From positions 1,305,170-1,369,169 of the forward strand of contig JAVGVS010000021.1 of NCBI GenBank assembly GCA_032718565.1: 64,000 nucleotides of DNA. The letters are read 5' to 3'. The notes under the pieces were generated by a model. The model searched no databases and was not told the origin of the DNA. It was given only the letters and a program-made list of their open reading frames with translations. The DNA comes from Distichodus sexfasciatus (taxonomy: Eukaryota > Chordata > Actinopteri > Characiformes > Distichodontidae). Both the position numbers and the translations under genes were made by a program. Within the stretch, counting starts at the first letter, position 1, and every line of letters starts with the position of its first letter. Shown piece by piece: positions 1 to 10,262 of the stretch.

Positions 1-373
1 TAGCTTTTCTGTAAATTTTAGGATCTATTCGACACAAGGTCTTCATCATAGCGTGGCGATGGCACCAGTGGAACTTTCCCACATTTATATCGCAGAACTA
101 GACGTGCAGACTGAAAATAAGTGGGTATTTAGTGGTCGGTGGCAAACATTTTACTCCGTCTCCGAGCCTCCGCTCTTCATATCAGGAGCTAGAGAGGCTC
201 CCCCGGCTGCCCGCTTTCTCTTGGAAAATCCGGCATCACGTAATGGGGGTCTGGAGTGCCGCTCTGCAGTGGGCGCCTCGGCACAGGGCGATGTGTCACT
301 TAGTGTGTTTCGTAGCCCAATATGTGTGTGTGTGTGTGTGTGTGTTTACTGAGTGCCGTCTCTTCCCACCCAG
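1..373 (+). other. ankfn1 intron, partial, with (TG)n tract
   Basis: No exon can be supported here. Two open frames cross it, but neither resembles ANKFN1 and both run through the (TG)n tract at 323-345. It ends at the acceptor at 372-373. Confidence 0.6.
323..345 (+). repeat. (TG)n microsatellite
   Basis: About eleven uninterrupted TG units sit 28 bp upstream of an ankfn1 3' splice site, in the sense orientation, so the pre-mRNA carries UG repeats. Confidence 0.95.
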
Positions 374-524
374 GGATGAGTGGGAGTGGCTGCAGACTCT
401 GTCTGGCCCTGAGGAGGTGGAAAGAGCAGATCAGGCGGCAGACTGCCACGCTCCCCTGCTCTTCTTAGAGCTCCAGACTGCCATTAAGAGCCTGCTTCGT
501 CAGATCAATCTACCTCTACACCAG
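374..524 (+). CDS. ankfn1: ankfn1 coding exon a
   Basis: This 151-nt exon starts after a cccaccCAG acceptor and ends CACCAG|gtaccg. Its first base completes a codon from the missing upstream exon. It encodes DEWEWLQTLSGPEE through RQINLPLHQ and ends in phase 0. A (TG)n tract lies 28 bp before it. The exon is leucine-rich and probably helical. Confidence 0.85.
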
Positions 525-3500
525 GTACCGTACAGCACGTGCAGGACTCGAATGAATGGCCCAAGTCAGTTTTTTTATGTCTTAGGAGCATTAATGTTCC
601 CTCTAAATATAGCGGCACTGAGTTCCAGTGAATACTTTTTATTACAACTATAAATACAGTTTGTGAAAGTTTTGGATTTATCTGGATTTCTGACTCCTGA
701 AAGTCTTAATGGCATCAAGTATAAAAGAAAGAAAGAAGCGCAAATATACAACACATAAACACTATTGTACAAAACCACAAGAAGACCACACAAGAAACAC
801 TTTTTTTTGAAAGTCTGGGCTCCCGTCAGTCCACAGCCAGCCAATTAGTTTACTACAAGAAGAAATTAAGCACTTGCTACCATTTTTAGAGTTGGAAATC
901 CTGCAAAGGTCAGAAAACAGGACATGCCAAAGAATCCTTAACTGAGGACTCACTTTAGACCGTAGAAAACAGTCGTGTTGACTTGTGACAGCTATTTTAT
1001 ACAAAACAAAGCTCAGGGCCAGAATTTTGGTTCTGTGCAATACTTTTACTGGAATAATGTATGTGGGGCCAGTCAAAGGTTGATAATTTTTCAGCCTAAA
1101 TGTGAATCTTGATTTGATAAAAACTCTTATATACATAACACCAATATACATAAAACGTCACACTGTATTTATAGCAGAGCCTCTAGAGTCTCTTCTTTTA
1201 TGGCTCAAACTGATTTAGTTTTTTGAGACCCAGAACACAAGAGTATAGCCAAAATGTAAGCATATAACAAGATTGTTCTGACTGTATTTTCACCAGATTC
1301 TGGGAGTCAGTTGTGCCAAAATTCAGAAGGCAGAAGTGTTCCCAAGCTCTTTTTAGACCGTTCTTATTTCACATATTTCTTCTTGTTGCTAAGCCTCAAA
1401 GAATAGAAATAAAGTAAAGTTTGTCTTTAATCTTTTCTTTTGTGAAAGCTAAAAGATTTTCACTAACTTGTTCATTTTTTCCCCAAATATTATCTGCCAT
1501 TGTTTCACTTTGACTAAAATGTGTGTGTGTGTTTGTGTGTATGTGCGTGCGCATGTGTTTCTGTCTGTCCCCCTACGCAGGCCAAGCACTTCCGTCTCTA
1601 CACACAGGAGGTGCTAGAACTCGGTCACAATGTGTCCTTTCTTTTACTGCTGCCCGCCTCAGACGACGTGTGCACTGCCCCGGGCCAGGCCAATCCCTAC
1701 ACGCCCCATTCGGGGTTCCTCAACCTCCCTCTTCAAATGTTTGAGCTCGGTACACTGGCTTCTGTTTCAACCCCTACAATATTAGCTCAGTTGGCCTTAT
1801 AAAATCCACAGATTCCTCCCACCCTCCTCCTCCTCCTCCTCCTCCTCTTCCCCCTCTGGCCCCCAGTCACGCTCCCAGTGGAGCTTCAGTAAATCACACA
1901 GATGCACACATACACACACACCAGCGGGGGTGCAGTCTGCAGGACGACTAGCTAAACACCCCCTCCTCCCGCTCCAGACGGTGTTAAAATGAGGGAAGGT
2001 TAAACACGTAATCCATATTGTAATTGAACAGAGTCTCTTCAAATAAATGGCAGAGGAGTTTTATTTAAACTGCAGGGCCGCCTTTTGGCGCAGAGAAGCC
2101 CGAAACGTGCTGATGTGTGTGTATCCAGGCTTGTAATTTAGAATAGTCATTAGCTTGTTTAACCAGTGGGCTGATGTTATTTGGAAAGTTTTGAAAGCTC
2201 AAATTTGATATGTGATACTGCCGAGTCGTTTCTGTCTAAACAGCAGACACTTAATAAACCACCCACAGCTTTCCAATAAAGGCAAGAGCTTTAAAATAAT
2301 TGTCAATTGGGCCTGTGAAATTAATTATAGCCTTTGAAGGTAGTCATGAGCTTTCTGGGTTTTTTCACACAGCATAAAGCCATAGTAAACTTTGAGATGT
2401 TTAAGTTGCTGTCCATTATGCATTATGTGAAAAATGTGAAGGGGAATAACTTTTTGTTCGGTCTGTGTCTCTGTGTGCAGTCCATTTCTGCGCTTATAAG
2501 GAGAAGTTTATCGGCCTCTACTGCCGTCTGTCCTCCGTGCTTGACCTGGACGCCTTGATAACCCAGCAGGCTTTAAGAGAGGCCATTACCGACTCCGAAC
2601 TGTCCACAGCTAAACAGAGACACCAGCATATACTCGACTATATTCAGGTATTTGTACTGTAACCGGGGCTTCATCATATTATAAGGTAGGGCTGGGCAGT
2701 ATAACTCCAAATTCAAAACATCTGTGTACCTAAAATATTTCAATATTTTTTCTTACTCAATTTTACTCAAAAAGAAGTCACATTTATTTTTTCTCATTGG
2801 TGTTCTTATATTAAGGGGCGCCACGGTGGTACGGTGGTTAGCGCTGTCGCCTCACAGCGAGGAGGTCTTGGGTTCGATCCTCAGATCGGCCGTGAGGTTT
2901 TTCTGTGTGAAGTTTGTGCGCGCCCCCATGTTCGCGTGGGTTTCTTTGGGTGTTCTAGTTTCCTCCCACTGTCCAAAAGTGTGTGCTGTAGGTTGACTGG
3001 TGACTCTTAATTGTCCCATAGGTGTGTATGTGAAGCGGCACGATGGCGCAGTGGTTAGCGCTGTCACCTCACAACAAGAAGGTCCTGGGTTTGATCCCTA
3101 GGTCGGCCGTAGGGCCTTTCTGTGTGGAGTTTGCATGCTCTCCCCGTTTGTGTGGGTTTCCTCCAGGTGCTCCGGTTCCCTCCCATAGTCCAAAAGCATG
3201 CACTGTAGATTAATTGACGAATCTAAACTGGCCCCGTAAGGTGTGAATGTGAGTGTCAAGTGTGTGTGCTCAAAGGTGTGTTGGCGCCTGCCCAGGCTTT
3301 TGGCTCCAGCTTCGCACCCATAGTCCCGGGATAGACTCCGGTTCCCTCGACCCCGATAGGGATTAAGCGATTCAGATAATGAATGAATGAATGAATGTTT
3401 GTATATTAAATTATTTGGATCTGATTGCACAGAAGCAACTTTATATGATAAACTAAATATACATATTAATCCAAGAAAAGCATGTAAACATTACAAGCAT

Positions 3501-6500
3501 ATTGTCTGCCTCTATTTAGCTTACACTGTATAATATGGACTTTAACTACTATATTAGATATGGCATAAAAAAATCTAACTTATTTTTTTTGAGCATGTGA
3601 GTGAAGTATTCAAAGCAACTTTTTTGTTTAAGAACAAGTGTGTTGACTGGTTGAGGTTTTTGAAGATGCAAAGCAGAAGACCAGTCTTTAAAAACAACAA
3701 AGATTGCGTTTAGGATGTGTCCCAATCTGCAAAAATGATGCACTGCAATCTGTGTTTGGTTTAACCTATTAAATTAATACATTGCCATAGTTTTATTTTT
3801 AAACGATACGTTAAAAGTATTGTTCATATTGTCACAGTCAGTATATTGCCCAGCCCTACTGTAAGATCTAGCTTTGGGCTTCCTTCCTTCTGTTGCATGT
3901 CTCTGACACCTGGAGCAGCTATGAGGTTTGATGAAACATTTGACGCTTTGTTTCCCAGTCGGGATGGCTGTTCCGTGTATTCCCAGACACACTTGAAGTG
4001 TGTGAAACATCAAACTAGAAAAACAACTTAAGCTAATAATCCAATTAGAATAGTTTATTGATGTTGTAAAGTATAACTACTAGACATATAAACTGTAAAA
4101 CAGATTGTTTTTCTTGTGCTGAGATTTCAATAACAACTTAGCAGAGTCTTACAACGGGACTTGAAAGAGAGCTGTCTGTTCAGCGCACTGGTCTGAAATA
4201 ATCCCTCTTCGCCACCACGGTCTGGACTATTAATTGAGATTGACCACAAAACCACAAGAGTGTTTGTGTGATGTCGGATCCAAGTGGCTGTGGAAAAAAG
4301 CAGCACACCGACCGCAGATTACACACTGCCTAATAGTGACGGGGAGAGAAAAAGGAATGCCAATCGATGCGAGGGTGACTGCGTGGCCGAGTGCGCCTGA
4401 GCAATGTGGCATCAATTAGCTCGAAACTCTTAATGTTCCAGCGAAAGCGTGCAAAAAAAACCCCAAAAACGAGCCACGTCTGTCAAAATGGCACATCACT
4501 GGAAAGCGCTTAAGGGTTCACTCTGGTGTGAGAGGCGAGCTTTTTCACTGTGAGGTCCTGTCAGAGAGCTACGGCAGGCAGACCACAAAACATGCATTTT
4601 AAATACGTGTGGCAAATAGTGTCGTTCATAGATGAAGCTTCTGTAGCTTACGCTAACTTTTGGGCAGGAGGCTTATTCCTCGAATAAGAAATTTACTTGG
4701 TGCCAGTGCAGTAGGTTTTCTAGACTAAATTTACTTGTCAGTTTTGCTGTCAACTGTTGAAAATGAAACTCTGCTCTCTAAATCATTTCCAATCCCAAAC
4801 CCAATATGACAAGCAGTGCTGTGGAAAGCCCACTTGTTTGATGTAAGTACGAAGAACGTGGAAAAGTTGTTGAATTATGTGCAGTATTTTTTCAAATAAA
4901 TGAAATGTGGCAGAGGAGAACTGATATGCTCTTGATATTGTATAGACGGCACCATCTTTTGCATTTTTCCCCTAATTTATTGCAGCACCTCCTGGCCAAC
5001 AGCATCAGAACGAGCGCTGATTTGTTGAATTGGCCTCTTGCGAGTGAAAGCAACTGCTTCCATATTATTTCACTTGTCGTACTCTAGTCCCTCCTTTGTC
5101 ATTAGAGCCCCGGCATACTTTCCAAAGAAGTCATTCTCTGGTGTCAGACCTCATTCCCATAAGCCGGGTCTCGGATGGCATTTGCTAGAAGGAGCTTAAA
5201 TTGCACCTTTTTTTCTCCTTCTCTGCCATGTTTTTTCCCTCCCGTTCGAAATGAGCCCCTTGTAAATACAATTGCATAGTAAGTTTCAAGAATGGAAAAT
5301 ATGAAAGCGGGAATCGGGGAGATTCGCAGTGTTGGAGTCAACAGTCCTGATTGAAAACACACTCCAGTTCTCACTTTATTGCAGCACAACACTGAAAGTT
5401 CGACTGAAGTTTAGAAATGCCAAAGAGCTTTTCTGAAACGCTCAAATTTAACTCCAAAAAAAGAGACGTGACGCGGCATGAGCGATTACATTAGTCATGG
5501 TGATATTTAAGAGCACAGATTTATTCTGTTTACACATGAATCATCATAATGCTGTTTGAATGCATTGCATGTTAACTCGAGATAACCGCATAACCAACAC
5601 ATGCCTGTAAGTGTTTTAAGAAATTGCTTTGGTGACATTGATTTGCAGTTTTGCCAAGTCTGTATTCGTTTGGTACTTTTTTAAAAACCAGCACGCAGTT
5701 CTCATGAAGGCGTTCATTTAGTCTACCTGCTTTTTCACATTTCCACAGCAAATGGACGAGATGTGGCGAGATATCCGCTGGATCACCGACGCCCTGCAGT
5801 ACGCCCGCTATAAACAGCCCCTGGGTGGCGTGCCCATCACCTGGCTTGTGGATGTCAGCACAGAGCCCTTAACACAAAAGAATGACTCCACCTCTTCAAA
5901 CACAGACTACCTGCCAACCCCCTCACCCTCGCCCGAGATGAGGAGAAGAAAAGCTACCAGCGGTAAAACCTTTGTTATTATTCATAATTGTACGACAAAT
6001 TGTAAATCATCAATGAGTCATCTAGTATACAACAATGAATCTTGACATACAATTTCTCATTTTAAAGCCAATTTAAAAAGCCACAATGTTCCCCTGATAA
6101 GTGGCTTTCTGTTAATCTGTTGTTTTGGTCTGTTTATTGATTCTGTTGTGTCCTTGTTTATCCTTTAGTGCTTGGTTTTTCTGTTAATTTAAAGCACTTT
6201 AAGTGTAAGAAAAATACAATTAATCCTATAGAAATTAAATTTTTTGTTTTCAAGAAACAGCACATAGAGTGAACCCCTTCTCCAGTCTTTGTTTTTTGTG
6301 AGATAAAAAAAAAACATTTAAGCATCACCCATCTGACCCGAACTTACTCTTTTTTACTTGATTCCACTTTTACATCTCTGTTCTCTGACTGTGATTGGCT
6401 TTTGAGAGTATTATTGCTGTTACTTTTTGATAAAATCTCAAGCTCAAGTTGTACCTTTGCATCTCTTTCTGTCTCGAGCGACAAGAAGCTACACAGCTAT

Positions 6501-8726
6501 TATTATTAGGAGTCCAAGCACAAAATGCTATGGAAACCTATTGTAATTGTTCCATTCCTCTTTATTCATTTTTTTCCCCCTACAAAACGGATTGTGAAAT
6601 TTTCAGGGTAAGTAGGAATGGTGTGCATCTTGGTATAGGCCAAAAAAGCATAGTGATCGGCCTATAATTGGTGCTATACCACCTCTAGTGATGCTAAAAA
6701 TGCTACATCAATTCATGCAGTCTGAATCACTTAGGTGCAAATTATACAATGTCACTATCTGAACAATAGGGGGCGCTAAAATGCTAAATATATGTATGCA
6801 GTCTGAACGGTAAGTTGCACAAAGCTGAAACTTGACCAATACGTTTGGATGGTATGCTGCTTAGCATTGAAAATCGTAAAGCGGACACTTAAAGATTTTG
6901 CTTAATTTGGTATAAACACTCAGAATTAAGATATGGAAGAGAGACATAAACTTCACCATCAACAGTATGTGGGTGTGTGTCTATGGCATACACACACACC
7001 CACACACTGTTGATGATCAGTGCTCACCCTTTTTTGATTTTTGCTACTTTTGCTTGGACCCCGATCATTGCCACTTGCGGCAAAATGTGACTGCACGGGA
7101 AAACCAGTCGCTTGTCGCAAATTTTCAAAATTGATTGAAATTATTATGTTTTCATGAAAGGGCATAACTCAACCTCCAAGACGATACCTATATCGAATGA
7201 ATCGGACGACATATGACTGAGATATCAACATTCAAAGGAGTTGCGTTTCTCCTGTCACGCCAAGTGAGAAACGGAGAAATCTGCCTTTGAAGTTGACTAT
7301 CGACGTAGCACTCACAGACGTTTAGTGCGATCGCGGCTACGTTTGCATTTACGGTAGCCTACGCTGCATTCACAGCCACACGGATAGCCTACCTGCGTTA
7401 GGTTAACTGAACTCGGGAGATGGAGATGGATTCCGGAGAAATATCTTCAGGCTAGTCAACTAGTGGATTTACCGTAAATATTGAAGTAGAGCGGTCAAAA
7501 CAGAAACTTTTAACATTCTGCTGGAATTGAATTCCTCACCTCAAGAAAGTCACGTTTTTAGGATGGAAAGGGTAAGTTTTTTCAGCGAAATTTATTTCAC
7601 AACAGTGCAGTATAGACCTTCCACTGTTTCAAAGGCACTAAAAACAAAAATCCCAAATTTTACCCATACTTACTCGCCAGTTTTTGAAACCCGTTGCGAC
7701 AAGCGACTGGTTTTGCCGTGCAGAATCACATATTTGCTATTGTTCTCTTTTTAACTGGTTACTGAGATGAGATTTCTGGATGTGAGATTATGCAAACTTG
7801 CATTTACATTTTGCAGACGCTCTTATCCAGAGTAACTTCCATTCCCTAATTTCATGAACAGTTAAGGTTCTTACTTAGGGACCCAGTGCTGGAGGCAGAA
7901 TTTGAGCCCAGAGGCAAGTATCCTAACCACAAGTCCACCATCATCCAAACACATTTTTACGCCCTCTTTTTCAGACTCCCAGCCAGGCTCGGACGAAGAG
8001 GCCTGCTCCGAGGTCTTCCTCCCCACCGACAGCGACTATGACTCCAGCGATGCCCTGAGCCCACGGGATCTAGATTTGGTTTATTCCTCGGCTCAGGACC
8101 TGTCCCATCAGGCCGTGCACGCCTTGAGCGGCAGCGCCCCAGACGTGCTTCAGATGCACGACCTCAAATACAGCGCCTGTCCCAAAGCCATCCTGGAGAC
8201 CGAGTCATGCACCAAGGACCTGGAGGACTTGTCCCTGTCCGCTTACTCCACTAAGTCGTCAGATGCCAAGGCATCACGGAACAAGCTCCTGGCCGACCCT
8301 CCGACCAAGAGGAAGCTGCTGTCTAAGAGCCACCCCCAAAGGAGCTATTTTGGCGGGCCACACCGCTGGCTGCGCGTCCAGAGCGAGAGTCAGACGCCAT
8401 CGCTTTCGGAGGGAATTTACACCAGGCAGAGCGACATGGACCTGCCACTGGACATCCCGCACTCGTTACCGCAGTCCCCTTCCGCCTCCTGTCGCCTGGA
8501 CGAGCGCAAGGCGGCCCACAGGGAGGCCAAGCCCAACGTGCGCCGGATCTTCGTGGAGTCGTGCAGTAAGACATCCCCCATCAGAGACAGCACTCACTGG
8601 CCGGAGGAGAAGGATGAGGAAGATGTCGGTGAAAGAGTGTTCAGCGTGGTCACGGCAGCTCAGGACGTGGACTCGGACGAACAAACGAATGACCAAGTTT
8701 CAGAAATCCTCAGCAGCACACTCTAG
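374..8726 (+). CDS. ankfn1: ankfn1 3' part: ankyrin repeat and fibronectin type III domain protein, five terminal coding exons
   Basis: Exons 374-524, 1581-1749, 2481-2647, 5749-5962 and 7975-8726 join in frame (1453 nt) to give the last 483 residues, ending in TAG at 8724-8726. Every intron is GT-AG and the phases match. I recognise the ANKFN1 C-terminal half by its runs YTPHSGFLNLPLQMFELVHF, LITQQALREAITDSEL, ALQYARYKQPLGG and EVFLPTDSDYDSSDALSPRD. The ankyrin and FN3 domains belong upstream and are outside the window. The last exon is a long serine-rich, low-complexity tail with phosphorylatable acidic stretches. The family includes fly wide awake, a cytoplasmic scaffold affecting neuronal excitability, and a mouse gene with vestibular and circadian phenotypes; that function is family knowledge, not visible here. 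noggin follows on the same strand 6 kb downstream. Confidence 0.93.
525..1580 (+). other. ankfn1 intron, about 1.05 kb
   Basis: AT-rich intron without a coding signal. It ends in an imperfect TG repeat at 1521-1558, followed by a pyrimidine tract and the acceptor. Confidence 0.8.
1521..1558 (+). repeat. imperfect (TG)n microsatellite
   Basis: TG units with a few TT, AT and CG interruptions, ending 22 bp before the exon at 1581. Confidence 0.9.
1581..1749 (+). CDS. ankfn1: ankfn1 coding exon b
   Basis: This 169-nt exon starts after ctacgCAG and ends CTCG|gtacac. It encodes AKHFRLYTQEVLELG, then SFLLLLPASDDVC and NPYTPHSGFLNLPLQMFEL. The final G is completed to valine by the next exon. The NPYTPHSGF...LQMFEL run is one of the most conserved parts of the family and fixes the identity. 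Confidence 0.9.
1750..2480 (+). other. ankfn1 intron, about 0.73 kb
   Basis: Contains a (CTC)n tract at 1823-1849 and no coding signal. The last 25 bp are TG-rich. Confidence 0.8.
1823..1849 (+). repeat. (CTC)n microsatellite
   Basis: Nine consecutive CTC triplets within an ankfn1 intron. Confidence 0.9.
2481..2647 (+). CDS. ankfn1: ankfn1 coding exon c
   Basis: This 167-nt exon starts after ctgtgtgCAG and ends ATTCAG|gtattt. It begins with the two bases that complete the valine codon and encodes HFCAYKEKFIGLYCRLSS, then ITQQALREAITDSELSTAK and the helix ending ILDYIQ. Confidence 0.9.
2815..3036 (+). mobile_element. DANA/Mermaid-like SINE, first copy of a tandem pair, 3'-truncated
   Basis: The tRNA-like head is seen as GGTGGTTAGCGCTGTCGCC (A-box side) and GGTTCGATCC (B box). 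The body has the TTTCTGTGTGAAGTTTG and GTGGGTTTC...CCTCCCACTGTCCAAAA motifs of DANA/Mermaid SINEs. It runs straight into the second copy without a tail. Confidence 0.8.
3037..3398 (+). mobile_element. DANA/Mermaid-like SINE, second copy, full length with (GAAT)n tail
   Basis: The head GCAGTGGTTAGCGCTGTC and a diverged B box (GGTTTGATCC) are followed by the same body and a (GAAT)n tail near 3380-3398. The 8-mer TATATTAA occurs before the first copy (2807-2814) and after this one (3402-3409), so the two copies share one target-site duplication. Confidence 0.82.
3859..5748 (+). other. ankfn1 intron, distal part
   Basis: Continuation of the 3.1-kb intron between exons c and d. No repeat end or coding exon is recognised. 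Stretches around 4140-4600 are less AT-rich than the rest and could hold conserved noncoding sequence, but nothing specific is seen. Confidence 0.5.
5749..5962 (+). CDS. ankfn1: ankfn1 coding exon d
   Basis: This 214-nt exon starts after ttccacAG and ends AGCG|gtaaaa. It encodes QMDEMWRDIRWITDALQYAR, KQPLGGVPITWLVDV and a Ser/Thr/Pro-rich linker (TDYLPTPSPSPEMRRRKATS). Exon c ends DYIQ and this exon starts QMDE, so the junction reads DYIQQMDE as in vertebrate ANKFN1. Confidence 0.9.
6960..7012. repeat. inverted repeat (hairpin) with GT/CA arms
   Basis: Arms 6960-6980 and 6992-7012 are 21 bp each and pair with one mismatch around an 11-nt loop. The arms are mostly GT/CA repeat. Confidence 0.85.
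7077..7740. mobile_element. unclassified inverted-repeat element
   Basis: About 7077-7130 and 7681-7740 are inverted copies sharing AAAACCAGTCGCTTGTCGCA with nearby matching sequence, so roughly 50-bp inverted repeats bound a 0.66-kb unit. The interior has no long ORF. A nonautonomous DNA transposon is likely; the superfamily cannot be told and exact ends were not fixed. Confidence 0.5.
7790..7945 (+). repeat. dispersed repeat B (GCAGACGCTCTTATCCAGAG type)
   Basis: The sequence CATTTACATTTTGCAGACGC then TCTTATCCAGAGTAACTT is a widespread fish repeat motif. It is followed by GGGACCCAGTGCTGG and a degenerate TTTGAGCCCAGAGGCAAG. Related fragments lie at 25289-25492 and 62651-62746. This copy ends about 30 bp before the acceptor of the last ankfn1 exon. 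Confidence 0.6.
7975..8726 (+). CDS. ankfn1: ankfn1 terminal coding exon e
   Basis: The acceptor is ctctttttcAG. The exon's first two bases complete an Asp codon, giving DSQPGSDEEACSEVFLPTD, and it runs 250 codons to TAG at 8724-8726. The DSDYDSSDALSPRDLDLVYSS block and the LSGSAPDVLQMHDLKYS block are conserved in the family. The later part is basic then acidic (PEEKDEEDVGERVFS) and is probably disordered. GC content is clearly higher than in the flanking introns. Confidence 0.92.
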
Positions 8727-9325
8727 AATTGAACCTATCTGCATTTGTTTGTATGTCACCTTGGTGTGTCTTGTCATATTTGCCACCAAATTGCCTCTTA
8801 AGCGCCACAGTTTACTCTTTCTACTCACGTTCAGGCACGCAGACTCTGCGTTGTAACAGTTGGACAATTAGTCTAATTAATTCCTTGCGTTCCTCTTTGT
8901 AGAAAAAGGGGGAGGAAAACAGTTGCTGGTCAACTCTGTAGGACTCAATCCGTGGCTCTGACTGTTAAAAATACTGATTAATGAATGCAACGTGAATTAA
9001 ATAATGCTGCTTCAACCTTTGAACTTGAATCTGCCCCTGCACAGAGGTAAAAAGTTAAAAGTAGTACTTTTACTTCTAGTCTGGCTTTCAGATTCAGAAT
9101 ATCGTGATTTTAGAGGTCTACTGCATGTGCAGTATTTTTGAAGAACTGCATTGTCCATCGTTTAGTAAGACACATGGGCACAGCGTAATAGAAATCTCAT
9201 GATTTTGTCACTTGGCACTAACAATAATTAAGAACTTTATACTGCATATCCATCCATATAAGACGACTTGGTTTGTCTGGTGGAAGTTCAGTGACGGGAG
9301 AATTTTACCTCATCGATATCACACG
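8727..9325 (+). other. ankfn1 3' UTR and flank
   Basis: Directly follows the stop codon. It should be 3' UTR at least in part, but no AATAAA is seen before 9326, so the polyadenylation site is unclear. The first AATAAA motifs on this strand are past 12 kb. Confidence 0.4.
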
Positions 9326-9718
9326 TACGGTGGATATAAGAGGTCTACACACCCCTGTTCAAATGCCTGTTTTTACGATGAGACCAAGATAAATCATTTC
9401 AGAACTTTTTTCACTTGAAGTGTGATAAACAACATGTACAATTCAATTGAAACAATCAAATCTTTTAGAGGGGGATTTAAAAAAAATCAACACACAGTAA
9501 GCTGGTTGCATTAGTCAGCACTAAACTAATATTGTGTTGAAGCACATTTTTATACAGCTTTTTATATTTTGTGTTTTTGGTTAGGAGTCTTATCAACGTT
9601 CTAAATCTTGAATGTATTCTTGAAGGTTAAATTCCTTTTTATTTTTAACTTTCTTGCAGACACCTGAAGGTTTTGGGCCCAAAGTGACTGAGAATAGGAA
9701 CTGTTCATAAATCTCTTC

Positions 9719-9746
9719 ACCTTGATTATAGCCCCAATAATCAAGG
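9719..9746. repeat. short perfect hairpin
   Basis: CCTTGATTA and TAATCAAGG are 9-bp perfect inverted arms around a short CCCC-bearing loop, inside the decayed TIR element. Confidence 0.7.
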
Positions 9747-10045
9747 GGCTAACAGGATAGGTTAGATTTAAGGAGAACGCTACATGAACAACACTACATT
9801 TGCTTTCAACTATAGTTCACAACCAGTATTTGCCAGAAATGTATGCAGCTTCTGCAGTATGGCTGTAGGCCTCATAGCATTTTTGCTGACCAATTTTAAT
9901 CTTGTCTTTTCATGCATTTTGTAGGAACGTCTAGTTCTTTGCAACATCACTGTTGTCACGTTTGTTGTCTCCACTTGTTCCATGGTATATCTCAAACTTT
10001 TGTTTGACTGATGTATTTCATGATGCTTTGTAAACTTATTGCTGA

Positions 10046-10262
10046 CCACAGCACACAGTGCACCACAACAAAATGTGATCTCTGCATTTGACGCATCCTT
10101 GAAGGAGCAGTGGGCAGCTGACGTGCATCGGCCGGGTAGCAGTGCTTGGGGGCAATACCTTGCTTATGAGTACCTCAGTGGTACCTTTACCGGTTTGAGA
10201 ATTGAACCGGCGACCTTCCGATCACCGGGCCAGCTCCCTAACCGTTACACTACCGTCTGCCC
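10046..10262 (-). mobile_element. tRNA-head SINE family A, copy 1
   Basis: On the minus strand it reads tRNA-like GTAACGGTTAGGGAGCTGGC, GATCGGAAGGTCGCCGGTTC (B box), then ACTGAGGTACTCATAAGCAA and a body ending TGTGGTGCACTGTGTGCTGT. Five other copies in the window have the same order of blocks. Confidence 0.8.

Larger units (their letters stand above)
2687..3858. mobile_element. hAT-like nonautonomous element in ankfn1 intron, carrying a nested SINE pair
   Basis: The left end reads TAGGGCTGGGCAGTATA and the right end is its inverted form, TATTGCCCAGCCCTA, giving terminal inverted repeats of about 15 bp. The flanking 8-mers TTATAAGG and CTGTAAGA agree at 5 of 8 positions, as an old hAT-type 8-bp duplication might. 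There is no transposase frame inside. A tandem SINE (2815-3398) is nested in it. Confidence 0.65.
5963..7974 (+). other. ankfn1 last intron
   Basis: Two-kilobase intron rich in old repeats: a hairpin at 6960-7012, an inverted-repeat unit at 7077-7740 and a dispersed-repeat fragment at 7790-7945. No coding exon is seen. Confidence 0.7.

Noticed and set aside
53..352. Open frames of 99 and 173 codons at the left edge
   Set aside because: They run through a (TG)n tract and intron sequence, with no resemblance to ANKFN1; only 374-524 of the second is a real exon.
8263..8856. Plus- and minus-strand open frames overlapping the last ankfn1 exon
   Set aside because: They are shadows of the GC-rich coding exon in other frames, with arginine/proline-rich nonsense composition.
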